From Pseudofabraea citricarpa (Eukaryota; Ascomycota; Leotiomycetes; Helotiales; Dermateaceae): 64,000 nucleotides of DNA. Shown piece after piece: positions 36,027 to 47,959 of the stretch (the first letter of the stretch is position 1; every line of letters begins with the position of its first letter). The stretch covers positions 744,001 to 808,000 of the forward strand of contig JAPWGK010000003.1 in the NCBI GenBank assembly GCA_029641185.1. The letters run 5' to 3'. The notes beneath the pieces were generated by a model. The model was not told the DNA's origin and did no database searches. It saw only the letters and a program-made list of their open reading frames with translations. A program made the position numbers and the translations under genes.

Positions 36027-36372
36027 TTTGGCTACCGCTCCATCTAGTCAGGGTACAATCTCGAGCCGGCAAGCTACGAGATATGGAAGCTGAGAGTAGG
36101 AGAAAGGGAAAAGAGAGGGAGGAGAGGTGCTTCAGCTTCAGGACCAGCTTCAGCTTCAGCCTTTCTCGACTCGCAGAGCTTGAGTTGGAGTTGGAGCGCG
36201 GGGCGACGAGGGCGAGGGTGGTGAGGATGCGGGCTTGGTTCCGCACGTAGTAGTGAGAGAGAAAGAGGGAGAGGGAGAGGAAGAAGAGGTGAGAGATAGC
36301 AACGAGGAGGGTTGTTGAAGGGTTCTAACGAGCATCTGTCTGTAGTCGGGTGGGGTTCAGCAGTGCAAGAAA

Positions 36373-36403
<31 letters not shown>

Positions 36404-38103
36404 ACAAGAGCTTTTCTCAGCGAGCGATAGATTATTTCCCATGTGGTTGTTGTAGATCATCGGGCTTCTTCTTTGCTGACTTGACTTGGCCAGTGCCAGT
36501 GCCAGTGGCCCAGTGCCAGTGAGCCAGTGCCCACAGAGTTGCCCACTGCCCACTGTCCACTGTCCGCCAACTGCCAACTCACTCACTCACTCACTGAACC
36601 CACGCCCACGCTCCAGGGTTCATGGCCCGCACCAGCCAATGAAGACGGCCCGTCGCCAGCGCATCCGCAGACTGGGGGCTCGGGAAGGGAACTTGGGAAG
36701 AGGGAAGGAAGACTCGAAGACTCAATATCCCTTTAGAGCCTCACGCATACCCTCTCGAGCCAATCCATGCACCTAAGCACCACCAGACCCGAAGAAGATG
36801 CCAAACCACCACACATGAGTCGGTCGCTCCCTCTCTGTCCGTCCTCTGCCTCTGCCCTCGTACAAGATCTCCTCAGCTGAACATCGACGTCGGTAACGAG
36901 ATGAGAAATGTGATGGGAGGAAAGAGTGTAACGCTCTCATGGAAACATCAACAACTACTCACTACACTACCTACTCCATCCTCAAACCAGGTAACAAGAC
37001 AAGACAAGACAAGCTCCTCAACCCTCAACGCCTCAAACACGCTGAGCTCACGATGCGCTGGTCGGTTGCAGGAACGGCCGCAGGAAAACGATCGATAGAC
37101 AGATAACCCATGTCCTTAACAGCAGAGCCAGCATCTACATATGAACACCTACAATACAATACTGTACTGTACAGTATCTCCCTGTATCTCCCTGTATCTA
37201 CCGTTTCCTCGGCACGCTTGTCCGCCAGCCAGCCAGCCAGCCAGCCAGCCAGCAAACAAGCATGGATGCAGTGATGTGTTGGCGACGCATCCCAGCAGAC
37301 CCCTCCTCCTCCCCCCTCCCCTCCCCTCCCCTCCCTCCTTTTCCCCTAAGCTCATGCAGCAGGACCAACAAGCAGCACCAGCAGCAGAACCAGCACAAAA
37401 TGCTCAAACCCGCGCTCTCTCTCTCTCTCTCTCTCTCCCAGTGATAATAGAAACTGCCAGCCTGCACGAACCCCCCCGAGAAAATCAGCTGTTCATCTCA
37501 TGTCTGGGAGTGATTCGTCCACAGCAGTTCCCATTTCCCATCGCATCCACGCCAAACAAACCTGCTGAACCAAACAGACTTGAGTCAGGGTCTGGATCCT
37601 CTCATTCGCCTCTGTCTCTGCCTCTGACTCTCTGGTCCAGACTGGAGTGAAGTGAAGTGACTCAGAACGGTACGGCCCGAATATCGTACCAGGTGTCTCT
37701 TTGTCTTAAAACACGACCGAGAATGAGAAGAGAGATGCGGAGAGGGTGCGAACGAACGAAAGTCAATCAAGGGACCTCCATGATTCATTCTATCAGACAG
37801 CACAGCGAATCAGACTACAGGCCAGCGCGAACACCCTCCAACCTGTGATATTTCAAGGTGGTCCCATGCGCATAGCGCATAGCACATCGCATAGCACATA
37901 GCACATCGCACGCATGGGTGGCGAGAGCTATCTTGAGAGCTATTATCTATAGAACTGCACGCAGCCATCCATCCATCATCATCAGTCGAGAGATTCAGCA
38001 CCAGGACAAGGGATTTCTGGATCAGAGATGCATTGCATTATCATTAGAGCTGCCTTCTCCCGCAACTAATAAGCCTTCACGGCGCAGAAACCCAAGATCC
38101 CCG
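36027..38103. other. Intergenic with simple repeats, upstream of the UPF0592-like gene
   Basis: No gene is recognised in 2.1 kb. Simple repeats are (CCAGTG)n at 36490-36530, (CTCA)n at 36565-36597, (GA)n at 36374-36397, (CAGC)n at 37218-37254, (CT)n at 37414-37438 and GCACATAGC-type repeats at 37865-37912. The region holds the promoter of the UPF0592-like gene and the 3' flank of the RNase T2 gene. Confidence 0.5.
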
Positions 38104-39374
38104 TCAGACCTCAGAACCTGGGGTACGCTGGTAGTAGCGCAGAGCACCCGCCGTCGTCGCACAGCTGCTGATGCTCCCTCCGTTGATGGACGCGTTGACG
38201 GGCACTCCACGCGCATCCTGCACCCGCCCGTAGACATGATAGTAGTACCAGGCCTCGGTGAACTCGGTGCGCCCGTTGTCCAACGTCCCATTTCCTGCTG
38301 CCGTGGCGTTGAACCGTGGACCAGAGCACCCCAGGTATGGCACCGCCCCAAACCCCTTGGTGAGGGCAGATTGGAATTGGGTCAACGAGTACGTCGTCGT
38401 GTTCGAAGGTACAATCTCCTCTGCCGCTAGCCAGTCATATGTCGGCAGGGTTTCGTGGTAGGTGATGGTCGTCTCGAAGAAGTCGACGACCTCTTCATGC
38501 TGCTGGTATTGCGGCCCGTAGCAAGGCAGATCAAAGGTAGAGAAGCAGGTAGCATGCTTGGAGAATTCGTGGCCCCAGAAATCACCATTCGGCTGTGCCT
38601 GAGCTACCCAGTATTTGCTAGAGAAGCCATTAGCCAAACGTGACATGTCCAATGAAAGGCTCCGTGCATACTTCATGTATTCTAGCAGATCAAATTTCCC
38701 AAACGGCTCGAGGAATTTCGCAATGCTCGTGCCATTGTACGCCGGTACGACGGTCCCTGGGCGAGGGTAATCCGTGACGTTCGGTGAGGGGATAGGATCA
38801 TATTGACGACTAAGTACCAGAATCAGCCAATGCAAATTTCCCTTTGCTCAAATACCAGAACCAAAAACCAAAAACCAAAAACCAATTCCAAAAAATGAAG
38901 AAGAAAAGTGAAAACAAAAATTAATAGCCAGAGAGAACTCACCCAATGTCACAATACTGCGTGTAAGAACCATTACAATAATCCGGCCACAGGCCATGAA
39001 TGGTCCAGCTCTCCTTGGGCAAGACCTGGCCCAGCGCCTCCCGACCCGTGTAGGTATCCCAGAACTGCGTCGCGAGCACGAGGCCGCCGAAGGTTTCGGT
39101 GCAGCAGGAATCCGTGACGTTTGGCTGCGCGAAGGCCGAGCAAGACAGGTACTGCTTTTCTGCAAGGACCAGAAAGAGGACTTGGTCAGTTACGCCGTTG
39201 CGACTTTGGCTTTTGTCTCTTGTCTCGGGAGGGGAGAAAAGAAAATTGCGTACTTATCTGACATGTATGGTTCAGGTTGCTCTGCCCGTACAGCGAAGCT
39301 GCAGCTGTGGAAGCTTCAGAGAGAACGACGACGGCCGCAGCGGCGGCAGCGGCTGGGGAAGAGGAGAACTTCAT
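38104..39374 (-). CDS. Secreted ribonuclease T2
   Basis: Exons 39374-39254, 39159-38943 and 38809-38104 encode 347 residues. The start at MKFSSSP is followed by an Ala/Val-rich signal peptide (about residues 1-27). The two catalytic segments of the RNase T2 family are present: CAS I as WTIHGLWPD with His95, and CAS II as FWGHEFSKHATC with His193, Glu194, Lys197 and His198. Paired cysteines (for example DSCCTETFGG) fit the usual disulfides, and several N-glycosylation sequons (NVT, NGT, NTT, NAS) support secretion. The enzyme cleaves single-stranded RNA to 3'-nucleotides through a 2',3'-cyclic intermediate, extracellularly or in the vacuole. An in-frame ATG 16 codons upstream (39422) would give a less typical signal sequence. 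Confidence 0.93.
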
Positions 39375-40234
39375 CGCGAAGAGAAGGGATTCGATGGCAA
39401 TCACAAGTATGATTATAATCACAATCTTGCGATGACGAAGTACAGAAGAGGGACTCCAAAGTAAACTTAGCTTTCACAGGGGACCTCCCATCTCCTTTAT
39501 ACTTAGCTACTTAGTTCACATAAGAATAAAAAGAATAAAAAGATGCTTGGCCCCGTCCTCATCCTCGTTCTCCTTCCAGAGAGAGCTACAAGCTCCGAAG
39601 AAGCAGACGAGGAGCTGGAATTCTAATTGGACTTCGACGACATGTTGCAAGCCCCGAAGCTCCCAGGCACAAGGTACGCTACCTAGCTACGGTGGGGGAT
39701 TTTCTTGGGTACCTGATAGATCCACGCAGAGCGGCGAATCAGAATGCGCCATTGAGAAGCATGCGGAGAAAGAGATGAGAAGTATATACCACATCGCGGC
39801 AGGGCGATGGGAAGATGGAAAATTGGCGTCAACAAGAAAAGAGGCTTGAGGAGATCAGGAAGGTCGAGGATAGTGAAGATAGCACGTGGGGAAAAGATAA
39901 GCAGGGAACCCTCCTCCCTCGCTTCCAGAGGAGCCGACCGGCCGGCTCCTCTCGCCACAGGCGAGTAGTACCGTACCGTAGTCAGGAGTCAGGAGTCAGG
40001 ACAAGTACTTCATAAAGGAGGATCTCTGAAGGAGGAGAGGCAGCTTTCAAAGACAGAAAGTTGATATTTATAAGAAATAGCGGCTATCAATGCTGACGCC
40101 AATGCTATATTTTTGTTGTAAACCTATGGGTACTACCGTTGACGCCGTTTTTATCTAAGAGCTGGATTGCAGCTCGTTCTCCCTTATGTGCATCATCAAA
40201 GCCATGAGATATCTATATATACGTTATAAATTGT
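39375..40234. other. Intergenic between the RNase T2 gene and hapX
   Basis: No gene is seen. A palindromic GAGGAGCCGACCGGCCGGCTCC element lies near 39928-39950 with arms GGAGCCG/CGGCTCC. A triple GTCAGGA direct repeat lies at about 39981-39999. Confidence 0.45.
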
Positions 40235-41833
40235 TTATCCTCTGCCAAATCGTCTATCAAACAGCTTCAGCACTCCCATAACACTCGCCGCCTCTACCTC
40301 CATGGGAGCCCTTCCAACATGCTGAGGTGGAGTGGCATGAAGACGTCCAAGCCAAGTACTTAAATCATCAGTTGCTTGGTCAAAGGCTCTATGTGTTGAT
40401 AGAGTCTTGTAAGTATCTGCAACGGACAGGCTTGGAGGCTGTGAAGGTTGTGATGTTTGAGATGTTTGAGGTTGCTTGCAACAACCTCCACCGTTGGCAT
40501 TACCACCACAGCACCCGGCTTCAGGGGTAGCAGATGATGATGCACGCATGGCTGCCAGCGAACGACAGAAGAGGCCAGCCTTGGGATCACTCTGGCACTG
40601 TTGACATGTACCCGGACCATTGACACACGAGTTTGATGGCGCTTGAGCGCCGACAGGTCGATGCATCTGATTTGGTTGCAGTGATGGCAGCTTGAGTTGT
40701 CCACCCTCGACGTCTGTATCTGATGGTGGGGGAGTGACCTCATTCAATAGAGGTGCAAGTCGGTTCTCACGATCGTCAGCGGTCTGTGCCGCGTTCTCTG
40801 CACAAACACAGAAACCTCCATCGGCACAGAAACCACACGACTCGCCCGGAACACGTTGTACCAGGTGATCTGTAGACTCTTGGATCATGATATCTTGATC
40901 CGAAATCCGCTTACTTGAGAATTGAGCTGTGAAGTCAACCTCGAGAGGAGTGATTGGATCTGCTGACTGGCGGTGACGTTTCTCGATTGAGTCTTCCGCC
41001 GATGGAGAGATTGGTCGCTTGAGATCTTTCGGGTTTGGCGGTGCGAGCGTAGAGACTTCGATGGTCTCTTGCAAACATTGACAATGAGTCTCATCTGAAC
41101 ATTTCCCGCAGCCTGTGGTCGTGATCTTAATCGCCTCTTCCAGACACTCACACTGGTTCGGAGTGCATTTACCGCAACCGATGGAAGTAGATAGCTCGGG
41201 TTCGGGCGCAGATACAAATGGGACATATCGTTGTTGGTGTTGTCGAGTTTGGACGGGCTCCTTTGGTTGTTGATTACGATTACGTCTTGGTGGCAGTGGA
41301 ACCGCATCGGTGCCGGTGGTGCGAGCACCATTTCGAAGGTAGGATAACTCCGTCAGAGCACTCTCTTTTTCTCTCCGTTCATAATCCACGATGCGGTCCA
41401 AAGTATCACACCGCAGTCTCCATGACTGCACCTCTCCGCTGAACCGGAGGACCTCTGCCTCGAGTCTTGTAATCTTGTCCCGCAGCTCTCCCTCTCGCTT
41501 CTGCTGCTCTTCCTTGGTCTCTTCCAGCTGCTCCTCTAATTCACCCACGCGGGCGGCTCGTCTCTCTCTAAAGGCTCGTTGAGCAGCTCGGTTCTGTGCT
41601 TTTCGCTTGGTGGGTGGTGTGTCGGTTGCAGGCTTTCGTCCAGGCTTCGGGCGGGGCGGCACGATCCATTCCTTCCTGGTGACGATGGTCGGTGTAGCCA
41701 GGCCTGATGCTGGAGAGATAGCAGCTGTCGTGGATGAGGAGTTCATGTTCTTGATGGCAAGCATGGGTGGTGCTGGAGCGAGAGCACAGGGCGAACCCGC
41801 TGTCGAGGGACTGGAAACTGCAGGTGAGGCCAT
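40235..41833 (-). CDS. hapX: Iron-responsive bZIP regulator HapX
   Basis: A single exon encodes 532 residues. The signature order of HapX is clear. EWIVPPRPKPGRKP (residues 55-68) belongs to the N-terminal region that contacts the CCAAT-binding complex. The basic region around KRKAQNRAAQRAFRERR (76-92) is followed by a coiled coil to about 165. Cysteine-rich regions come next: CGKCTPNQCEC (220-230), CGKCSDETHCQC (242-253), CGFCADGGFCVC (333-344), and CVNGPGTCQQC with a further Cys at 423. A final CC...CC cluster spans 441-452. Family knowledge: with the CCAAT-binding complex HapX represses iron-consuming genes and activates siderophore functions when iron is short, and the cysteine regions sense iron as Fe-S ligands when iron is high. 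The upstream GATA motif (42093-42101) fits repression by the SreA-type factor. Divergent from cog2. Confidence 0.95.
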   Translation of the reverse strand: MASPAVSSPSTAGSPCALAPAPPMLAIKNMNSSSTTAAISPASGLATPTIVTRKEWIVPPRPKPGRKPATDTPPTKRKAQNRAAQRAFRERRAARVGELEEQLEETKEEQQKREGELRDKITRLEAEVLRFSGEVQSWRLRCDTLDRIVDYERREKESALTELSYLRNGARTTGTDAVPLPPRRNRNQQPKEPVQTRQHQQRYVPFVSAPEPELSTSIGCGKCTPNQCECLEEAIKITTTGCGKCSDETHCQCLQETIEVSTLAPPNPKDLKRPISPSAEDSIEKRHRQSADPITPLEVDFTAQFSSKRISDQDIMIQESTDHLVQRVPGESCGFCADGGFCVCAENAAQTADDRENRLAPLLNEVTPPPSDTDVEGGQLKLPSLQPNQMHRPVGAQAPSNSCVNGPGTCQQCQSDPKAGLFCRSLAAMRASSSATPEAGCCGGNANGGGCCKQPQTSQTSQPSQPPSLSVADTYKTLSTHRAFDQATDDLSTWLGRLHATPPQHVGRAPMEVEAASVMGVLKLFDRRFGRG

Positions 41834-42092
41834 CGCTACTAGTGGGTGGTGGTAACCTCACGTGGGGGGCCCGGAGTCGTTCGTTTACCTGACTCGGGTT
41901 CGTATAGGAACAAATTGGACTTGTGGCACCATGAAGGGTGACAACAGGAAGATGCAAGAAGCTGCAGCAATGAACATGCACGTCTGTAAAGCTGCTGGAC
42001 CTGGACCGTGGAGGAAGCTTTGATGAGGGGGAGCAGTGGAATAATATTGAAGATTCTTGGAAGGACGTGTGAGTGGGAGGAAAGATCAAATC

Positions 42093-42101
42093 TTATCAGA
42101 T
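42093..42101 (-). promoter_or_regulatory. SreA-type GATA site ATCTGATAA upstream of hapX
   Basis: On the minus strand this reads ATCTGATAA, an exact match to ATCWGATAA, the consensus of fungal iron-sensing GATA repressors (SreA/Sre1/Urbs1). It lies about 260 bp before the hapX ATG. Known biology in Aspergillus is SreA repression of hapX in iron-replete cells; the site here is inferred from sequence. Confidence 0.65.
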
Positions 42102-42169
42102 GGAACTAGCGATCCACTTAACCGCTGCGCCGATTCTCGCTCCTTCAGCTCCATCAGGGCCGCAGTTGA

Positions 42170-42174
42170 CCAAT
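42170..42174 (+). promoter_or_regulatory. CCAAT box in the hapX-cog2 divergent promoter
   Basis: CCAATCAG, a strong core for the CCAAT-binding complex, lies between the divergent hapX and cog2 starts (41834-42441). It is about 340 bp from the hapX ATG and 268 bp from that of cog2. HapX itself works through this complex, so feedback is possible but unproven. Confidence 0.45.
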
Positions 42175-42441
42175 CAGAACGTGCCTGCCAGGCTCGTACG
42201 AGCTGGTGTGGGGGCAGTCTTGGCTTGGCTCTGCGCAAATTCTCATTCGTTACGTAGCAAAAGTGCCGACGCACTCGCCGTCACGCCGATCGGCCATTAC
42301 TAACTGCGACTTTACCGCGATTTCACACCCTGCCGCCTCTCGATGCACGGCACGTGACCTCTTCGACGGACATATCTACACCAGAAGTGCGACCAACAAG
42401 AGGGCTCAGAAACCGCTTTACGCAAGCAAGACGCAATCAGC

Positions 42442-43311
42442 ATGAGCAAGTTCTATTTCGGGGGTGCTTCAGGAGATATATCCTCGGACGACGAAGATCT
42501 GCCATTCCCCAAAGCACTGCCCCGGTCGGATTTCATCGCGCCCTCCTTCGACGCTGCAACATATCTCTCAACCCTCCAAGACCGTCACCAGACCCTGGAG
42601 GACCTTCGCTCTGACCTCCGAGAACGGTCCCAGGCCTTGTCCAAAGAGCTGCTGGATTTGGTCAACACCAACTATGAGCAGTTCCTCAGTCTAGGTTCAG
42701 ACCTCAAGGGCGGGGAGGAAAAGGTTGAGGATGTCCGGGTGGGCCTGCTGGGTTTCAGGAGGGGAGTGGAGGATGTCCGCACGAGAGTAAGAGAGCGCAA
42801 GGTTGAGGTCGACGTCTTGCTGGGAGAGAAGAAGACCATCAGCCAGCAGGTCGCCATGGGACGGAAACTGTTGGAGGTCGATGATCGATTAGAAGAGCTC
42901 GAGGATCGCCTGATGGTGGCTTCACTTGGTCACAGTGTCAATGGAGCGGACGATGAGCCCTGGAGTGACAGTGATGATGACGATGAGGAGGATGACGATG
43001 AAGGCTTGCCGGCGGAAAGTAATGTCGGTGCAACTAGCACGAAGAAGCTCCAACGGCTTGTGGTCGACTGTCGATATGTTGAGCACTTGTCAGCTACAAT
43101 TGGCCAAGACCATCCCTTCATAATTGCCCAGGAACCTCGTCTTCTTCGCGTAAGAAACACGATTCTTCTTGATCTTAACCATGCATTGAAGACCACCCTA
43201 TCTATGGGCGAAGCAGGAAAGACCCGTGCTGTGAAGATCCTGGCCATATATCAAGATTTTGGGGCAGGTGTAGAGGCTATCAAGGTCTTGAAAGATATCA
43301 AGTCCAAGTAG
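42442..43311 (+). CDS. cog2: Conserved oligomeric Golgi complex subunit 2
   Basis: A single exon encodes 289 residues. The N-terminal SDFIAPSFDAATYLSTLQDRHQTLEDLRSDLR and the helix KELLDLVNTNYEQFLSLGSDLKGGEEKVEDV match the COG2 family N-terminal domain. A coiled coil (about 95-160) and an acidic run (180-195) follow, then a second conserved helical part (LQRLVVDCRYVEHL...). Family knowledge: COG2 is a lobe-A subunit of the octameric COG tether, which acts in retrograde vesicle docking at the Golgi. Fungal versions are short like this one, so the length does not suggest truncation. Divergent from hapX, with the shared CCAAT box at 42170. Confidence 0.9.
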   Translation: MSKFYFGGASGDISSDDEDLPFPKALPRSDFIAPSFDAATYLSTLQDRHQTLEDLRSDLRERSQALSKELLDLVNTNYEQFLSLGSDLKGGEEKVEDVRVGLLGFRRGVEDVRTRVRERKVEVDVLLGEKKTISQQVAMGRKLLEVDDRLEELEDRLMVASLGHSVNGADDEPWSDSDDDDEEDDDEGLPAESNVGATSTKKLQRLVVDCRYVEHLSATIGQDHPFIIAQEPRLLRVRNTILLDLNHALKTTLSMGEAGKTRAVKILAIYQDFGAGVEAIKVLKDIKSK

Positions 43312-44864
43312 GGTGGTCGGAGAGTTTGCAAAGCATAGCGTTGGAGTTCCAGGGATATCATGGGGTTTGCAATTATGATACAGCTGATTTTATAAGCTGT
43401 ACATCCTACAAGACAGCGGAGAAGAGCTGATTAAACTTCTCAATATGTGATTTTTATAAAAGTTGAAAGTCGATAAATAAAGAAGTAACCACGTGGTCCT
43501 CCTTCATCCCACGTGACGTTCACACAATCCATCTTAATTTATCAGGATCTCAAAGTGGTTTTGCAATGATTTGTTTAATATGTGAATATAAGTATTGACA
43601 ATATAGAACGGTATGTAATTCGAAATTCGAACTTGTTCGAGGATAGATATAACTTTTCTGAAGAGTACTTAGTTGAGAGAAGAGACCAACCCATATTTGA
43701 AAATGCCATGCCAGATGCTCGTTATCAGCATTGCCTGTTCAGACTACAGCAACTACTACTCGTCTTCTTCTTATTCCACCATTACTCCAGAACGCCTTGC
43801 CAAAGTCTTTTGCCCAAGTCTTTTGCCCAAAAGTTATGAGTGAAAGATGGTTAGGAATAAACGAGACCAGTACTGAACGAGAACAAACATATCACAGACA
43901 ATCAACCATACAATACCCCATTGTCCCAGAAGGTTATATTCATAGTTCCCAGATTCTACTAGTCATGTAGTAATAATAAAGATACAAGTCTCACCTGAAC
44001 TATTACCTCGAGTCGTATTAAGCGAGCACTTAAGTAGACTCCTCTGTATTACCGTGATACAAAGTACAAAATATATGAGACACTATCGTATAGCTGAAAT
44101 TGAGATTCAAAGTGATTCTACCCATGGCTTTTGAGTAAGTTTGAAATCCAGACTTTTACTATCAAGTTCGTTGTCGGTAAATATTTGGAATTGTATGACC
44201 ACTAAAGTTGTTACTAACATATAGTAATGGCAATTATTAGAGAAATTGGTTTGAGAAAATGATGATATCACTGCGGGAGAGAAGGGATACCATAGCTTAT
44301 TCAGCCTTGCCTCAGAGGGATAGCACTGTAGCCTGCTGCTAACGTTGCATTTGCATACGGAGCACAGGTGGCAGTTTCATGTCACAAGTCAAACTTTGTT
44401 AGAGTATATAGCTAACCTGCCCGAAGAGAGGATTTGGGAGCAACCGGATTCGAGAAAGAACTAGCCGGTGATACCTGGAGCTATCACGTACTTGCAGAAA
44501 AGTTCTGTCGTTATTACACATTCCTGGTGCATGTTGATGTCTGCTCTATCAACTGCTAACATGGGAACATAATTAAAGGGCGTGGAAGAGAAATGAAACA
44601 ACGAGAGAACCCCCACAAAGTTTCGGATGAAGTCATGGGTCATTCGAAGAGATCAAGTCTGCCTAGATTTCGGGTTGTTACTGGAAGTAGTAGCAGCTTT
44701 TCGATAGCGCTAGAACTAGCTCTAAAAACGTATCTCGCGGCTTACAGCTCTTACGATTCCTGAAAAACTACCTACTGATCGGGACCCTAGGTTTGCCAGC
44801 TCTAGGTTTAGGAATGTCATGGGGGTTGAAATTATGGTACAGCTATATCTACAAATTGTATATC
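43312..44864. other. Intergenic, AT-rich
   Basis: I see no gene, RNA or repeat in this 1.55-kb stretch between the 3' ends of cog2 and the uL1m gene. The short open frames have no support. Confidence 0.4.
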
Positions 44865-45824
44865 CTATGACGCAGTTGACAACTCACGAGGTGTGACTGA
44901 ACCTGGTGTCCTGAAGTCTCCGTTCAAGCTAAACCCAGGCGCATGCGTAGAGCTCAATACCACCTCCGCAATATCCTTGCTGATCTTATCACTCAGTTGC
45001 GCCATATCTTTCTTTACTCCTTCAACAAAAACCTTGATGTTTCGTTGCATCTCTTCCGGCGTAAATCCAAGCTGACCTACAGCCATTCTCACTACACCCA
45101 TACGTTCCCTGTACTCAGCACCTCCGACCAAATCTTTCAGAACAAGACTGGGATCTTTCACCACCGTCCCCATCTTAGCATTCGGCATCAAACCACGAGG
45201 TCCCAAGAATCGACCCATTCCAGCCTTGTTCATCTTGGGAAGGGAGTCGACCTGGCAGATACATCTATCGAATTCAATTCGACCATCTTTGATAGCTTCG
45301 AAGATGTCCTCCTCTCCAACTAATGAAGCTCCGGCGGCTTTGGCGGATGCTGCGTATGCGGAGTCTGGTGGGCAGATAACACAAATCCGGAGATCTGTCT
45401 TGACAGGATGTGGAAGACGTAACCGGTTCCGCACAACAGGACCATTCTTTATTGACTTCAACTTGATGTGCACCTCGTATTTGGGCTGGTTGGGCGGTTT
45501 CCCAACCTCGAAGGCTCTTATGTATCTGTAACATGTTAGTTTTGGCTCCCGCTAAAGGACCACCCCAACATACCGCATAGCATCGCAGAGAGAGAATTTC
45601 TGCAATGGTTTCATGTCATATTGAATGAAGGTTGTTCTCGCTTTCTTCTTCTTTGGCGCGTCCTTCTTCTTATATTTCTGCGCGTTCTTTGGGGCGGTTT
45701 CCTTCTTCTTCGCAAGTGCAGGTGTGATGGACAGAAGTCGAGTTTGAACGTGGTTGACCGTAGGCCTGGTGGAAGACAAACATAGCCTGCTCAATTGAGC
45801 AAGGCATGACGGTGTTGGTACCAT
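44865..45824 (-). CDS. mrpl1: Mitochondrial large-subunit ribosomal protein uL1m
   Basis: Exons 45824-45574 and 45525-44865 encode 303 residues. The N-terminus is rich in Arg/Ser/Thr/Leu with few acids (a mitochondrial presequence, about residues 1-38), followed by a Lys-rich KKKDAPKKKKAR stretch. The L1 core includes YEVHIKLK, the DLRICVICPP strand and the family signature GRFLGPRGLMPNAKMGTV, then MAVGQLGF and the final helix of the fold. The protein binds 23S-like rRNA at the L1 stalk of the mitoribosome. The 3' end carries a GTGAGT inside PRELSTAS, so an alternative last exon ending slightly differently is possible. The start lies 210 bp from the divergent GluRS start, so the promoter is shared. 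Confidence 0.92.
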
Positions 45825-46034
45825 GTTGTGAATGACCGTCTCCTAACTCCTAGTGAGATGAAGCTCCGTGAAACCTCGATATTCTGGAAATCTAGCCTCG
45901 GACCGGAATAACATTTGGGCGTCAGGTAAATCGTTAGTCCGACATGACAGGGCTGTTGACTCAGACCCCACCAAACATTTTCGAGCCCCTCACGCCCCTC
46001 AGAGAGCAACGAAGCAACTGCAACACCAGACAAA

Positions 46035-47959
46035 ATGAAAGCGGGCGATCTCGATCAGGTGGCCGCAGGGCTTTTGAAGCCTGACTTTAAGTCAAATGAG
46101 CCACATCTTCTTGCATTAGACAAGCATCTCACACTGAGATCGTATGTTGACGGATACTCTATTAGCGAGGCTGATACAAAACTCTGGACTACGATTCGAA
46201 GCAATCGCGCTGCGTATGCCTTCTCGAAGAAGGGTGTCCTTGCCAATCTATCACGATGGTTTACGTTCATCGAGGAGTCTCATCCTGAAATCCAACAGGA
46301 AATCAAGGCTAAGGACGAGGCGGAGCGAGCAAAGAAGACCGCAGCTAGCAAAGCTGGTGGAAGTTACAACATGGCGCTACAAGATACCGAAAAGGGTGTA
46401 GTGACAAGATTTCCACCGGAGCCTTCGTGAGTATATAGATATATCGTAGTGGTAACTAATACTAATGTTTTGGCAGTGGATACCTGCACATTGGACACAT
46501 GAAGGCTGCATTACTCAATGATTATTTCGCCCACGAACTTTACAAGGGTACCTTACTGTTACGATTCGACGATACCAATCCCTCAAAAGAGAAGCAGGAG
46601 TATCAGGATGCAATTGTTGAGGATCTTGCTCTCATTGGAGTGGTACCAGACAAAACAAGTTATACCAGTGATCACCTAGGGACACTTTATGAGTACTGCA
46701 TTCGCATGATTAAGGAAGGCCATGCATATGCAGATGACACTGATCAAGAGACTATGCGAGATGAGCGAATGAAGGGAATTGCAAGTAAGCGCCGCGAGGA
46801 GAGTGTTGAGTATAATCTCGGAATTCTCGAGGAGATGAAGCAGGGAAGCGAGATAGGGCTGAAGAACTGTATCCGTGCAAAGATGTCAGTCGACAATCCT
46901 AACAAAGCCATGCGGGATCCTGTTATTTATCGTTGTAACCTTCTTCCTCACCACCGAACTGGTACAGCTTGGAAGATTTACCCAACCTACGACTTTGCTT
47001 GCCCAATTGTTGATTCGCTTGAGGGTGTTACACATGCGTTGAGAACTACCGAGTATACCGACAGAAATCCACAATATCAATGGTTCCTCGATACGTTGAA
47101 GCTACGTCAAGTCCACATGTGGGATTTTGCTAGAATGAACTTCATCCGAACATTCCTTTCGAAGCGAAAGTTGACGAAGCTGGTTGATGCTGGTAAAGTT
47201 TGGGGCTGGGACGATCCAAGAATGCCTACAATTCGCGGTGTTCGAAGAAGAGGTATGACGATTCCAGCACTCCGTGACTTCATCTTGAAGCAGGGACCAA
47301 GTCGGAATATGGTCGTTATGGATTGGACCAACTTCTGGGCTTCGAACAAGCAAAAGATTGATCCAATTGCACCACGTCATACAGCCGTTGACGAGAAAGA
47401 TATCTGCAAAGCTACTGTTGTCAATGGCCCAGATGCCCCTTACACAGAGGAGAAACCCAAGCATATCAAGAACCCGGCTGTTGGCACCAAGAAGGTTGTT
47501 TATAGCAAAAACCTTCTCTTTGACCAAGAGGATGTGAAGCTTTTCAAGCAGGATGAGGAGATCACCATCATGAACTGGGGTAATGCATTCGTACGGAAGA
47601 TCACCGGATCTAACCCTATCACCCACATCGAGATTGAGCTCCATCTTGCCGGAGACGTCAAGAAGACCGAGAAGAAGGTTACTTGGCTCTCAGCTGATCA
47701 AGATCTCGTTAAAGCTGATGTTTACGATTTTGACTACATAATCACTAAGGACAAACTGGAGGAAGAGGATAACTGGGAGGATTTCTTGACTGAGAAGTCA
47801 GAGTTCAAGTCCTCTGCCGTAGTTGACTGCAATGCTACCGAGTTGAAGGAGAACGACATCATCCAGCTCGAGCGTAAGGGTTACTTCAGAGTTGACAAGG
47901 CAGCTAAGGATGGCAAAGGATTGGTTCTGTTCAACATTCCTACAGGAAAGACGAAGTAA
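46035..47959 (+). CDS. gus1: Glutamyl-tRNA synthetase, cytoplasmic
   Basis: Exons 46035-46426 and 46477-47959 encode 624 residues. An N-terminal GST-C-like helical domain (about 1-110) is the part that in fungi docks on the Arc1-type cofactor. The joint-spanning PPEPSGYLHIGH (His135, His138) is the class I HIGH signature. LLLRFDDTNPSKEKQEY follows, then the conserved DYPTYDFACP-like block read here as YPTYDFACPIVDSLEGVTHALRT split over residues 295-320. The KMSKS counterpart is LSKRKL (about 357-362), followed by VWGWDDPRMPT. The C-terminal anticodon-binding beta-barrels are complete. The protein charges cytosolic tRNA-Glu. It is of the archaeal/eukaryotic type, not the mitochondrial one. Confidence 0.95.

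Noticed and set aside
36074..37803. Ser/Pro/Leu-rich frames in the UPF0592 upstream region
   Set aside because: They arise from (GA)n, (CT)n and (CAGC)n microsatellites.
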